From Solobacterium sp. UBA1789 (GTDB taxonomy: Bacteria > Bacillota_I > Bacilli_A > Erysipelotrichales > Erysipelotrichaceae), in NCBI GenBank assembly GCA_002314515.1, contig DCGB01000097.1:2898-8808 (forward strand): DNA of 5,911 bases. Direction: 5' to 3'. Both the position numbers and the translations under genes were made by a program. The notes beneath the pieces are model-generated. The model did no database searches. It had not been told where the DNA came from and was given only the letters and a program-made list of their open reading frames with translations. Positions 5,336-5,911 of this stretch are shown piece by piece; positions within the stretch are counted from its first letter, which is position 1, and every line of letters begins with the position of its first letter.

Positions 5336-5911
5336 TTAACTGTTTAAATAATATTTATATAAGGCCTGCGTTCCCAGATCACCCATGCCCTTATCCTGAA
5401 GTTCTTCATAGATAGTGCAGACTTTTTCCAGAATTGGTAAGACGATGTTCATGTTATGACTTTCTTCAACAGCTATGCGCATATCTTTGATGAAATGTTT
5501 GATGAAGAAGCCTGGGTCAAAGTCACCATTGATGGCTCTGATGCAATTGCCATTCATTTGTGCTGAACCGGCAGCACCTTTTGAAATAGCAGCCATGACA
5601 GTATTGATGTCAAGTCCTGCTTTGATGGCATAGGCAACTGCTTCCATATCACCGGCAATTGTACCGGCAATCGCAATCTGATTTGCCATCTTGCAATGCT
5701 GACCAGCACCTGCTTCGCCAATATAGTTGATAGTTGTACCCATGGCTTTAAAGGCATCCAGAGCATCTTCAAAAGCATCCTTATCTCCTCCTACCATGAT
5801 AGATAGGGTACCGTTTTTAGCGCCTGTATCACCACCGGATACTGGTGCATCGAGTACTCTGATTTTCTTTTCTTTGCCTTTGGCATAGAGCTGTTTAGCT
5901 AAAGATGGCTT
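5336..5911 (-). CDS. Beta-hydroxyacid dehydrogenase (3-hydroxyisobutyrate dehydrogenase / GarR family), 5'-truncated by window edge
   Basis: The frame is open from the right edge to TAA at 5338-5336, giving 192 C-terminal residues of a protein that is usually about 290-300 long. Visible residues 21-27 are DAPVSGG, the substrate-binding signature of the family, followed by NGTLSIMVGGD. GEAGAGQHCKMANQ contains the expected catalytic Lys (visible residue 74) and Asn (77). The all-helical C-terminal domain ends in DLGTQALYKYY. Members reduce or oxidise short 3-hydroxy acids with NAD(P), for example tartronate semialdehyde reductase (2-hydroxy-3-oxopropionate reductase) and 3-hydroxyisobutyrate dehydrogenase. 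The N-terminal Rossmann domain and its cofactor-choosing residues are off the window, so substrate and cofactor cannot be set. The internal Met at 5797 is not the start, because family sequence continues in frame upstream of it. Confidence 0.93.
   Translation of the reverse strand, partial: KPSLAKQLYAKGKEKKIRVLDAPVSGGDTGAKNGTLSIMVGGDKDAFEDALDAFKAMGTTINYIGEAGAGQHCKMANQIAIAGTIAGDMEAVAYAIKAGLDINTVMAAISKGAAGSAQMNGNCIRAINGDFDPGFFIKHFIKDMRIAVEESHNMNIVLPILEKVCTIYEELQDKGMGDLGTQALYKYYLNS

Noticed and set aside
5554..5778. Minus-strand 74-codon frame
   Set aside because: It is an alternative frame within the dehydrogenase gene and has no family signature.
5795..5797. ATG at 5797-5795 as the start of the dehydrogenase
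   Set aside because: The frame continues upstream to the edge and encodes the conserved DAPVSGG segment, so this Met is internal. The GGAGG-like bases nearby (GGTAGGAGG) lie downstream of it.
1..5911. Mobile elements, CRISPR arrays, toxin-antitoxin or phage-related genes
   Set aside because: I looked for direct repeats, terminal inverted repeats and short paired genes and saw none. All the coding space is accounted for by conserved housekeeping or transport genes.

Overview
The window reads as an ordinary chromosomal segment of a low-GC Gram-positive bacterium (Bacillota). An Erysipelotrichia-like lineage is my best guess, but the sequence alone does not prove it. The evidence is the AT-rich DNA and codon use, strong AAGGAGG-type ribosome binding sites, a BMP-type substrate-binding lipoprotein behind a purine riboswitch, and the rpsT | lepA-hemW neighbourhood typical of this phylum. 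No mobile element, CRISPR array, tRNA or rRNA was seen.

Left part, minus strand (1-1421): rpsT (ribosomal protein S20) has its own extended -10 promoter and a hairpin/U-tract terminator. After it comes a 341-base leader (761-1101) holding a guanine-class purine riboswitch aptamer (932-998), a switching region with mutually exclusive hairpins, an intrinsic terminator (822-864) and a small near-palindrome just upstream of the ribosome binding site. The leader precedes a BMP-family ABC-transporter lipoprotein that runs off the left edge. The riboswitch suggests this transporter imports a purine nucleoside or related compound and is shut down when guanine is plentiful.

Middle part, plus strand (1465-5295): fmt, lepA and hemW overlap at each junction (14 and 4 nt), so they probably form one translationally coupled operon. 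It covers initiator-tRNA formylation, the ribosome-associated GTPase EF4 and a radical-SAM heme chaperone. fmt is divergent from rpsT across a 99-base spacer.

Right part: a strong bidirectional terminator (5311-5333) separates hemW from a convergent minus-strand gene. That gene encodes the C-terminal part of a beta-hydroxyacid dehydrogenase (3-hydroxyisobutyrate dehydrogenase / tartronate semialdehyde reductase family) whose N-terminal Rossmann domain lies beyond the right edge.

I did not find a previously undescribed system. The most informative item is the riboswitch-transporter pairing and its expression platform.
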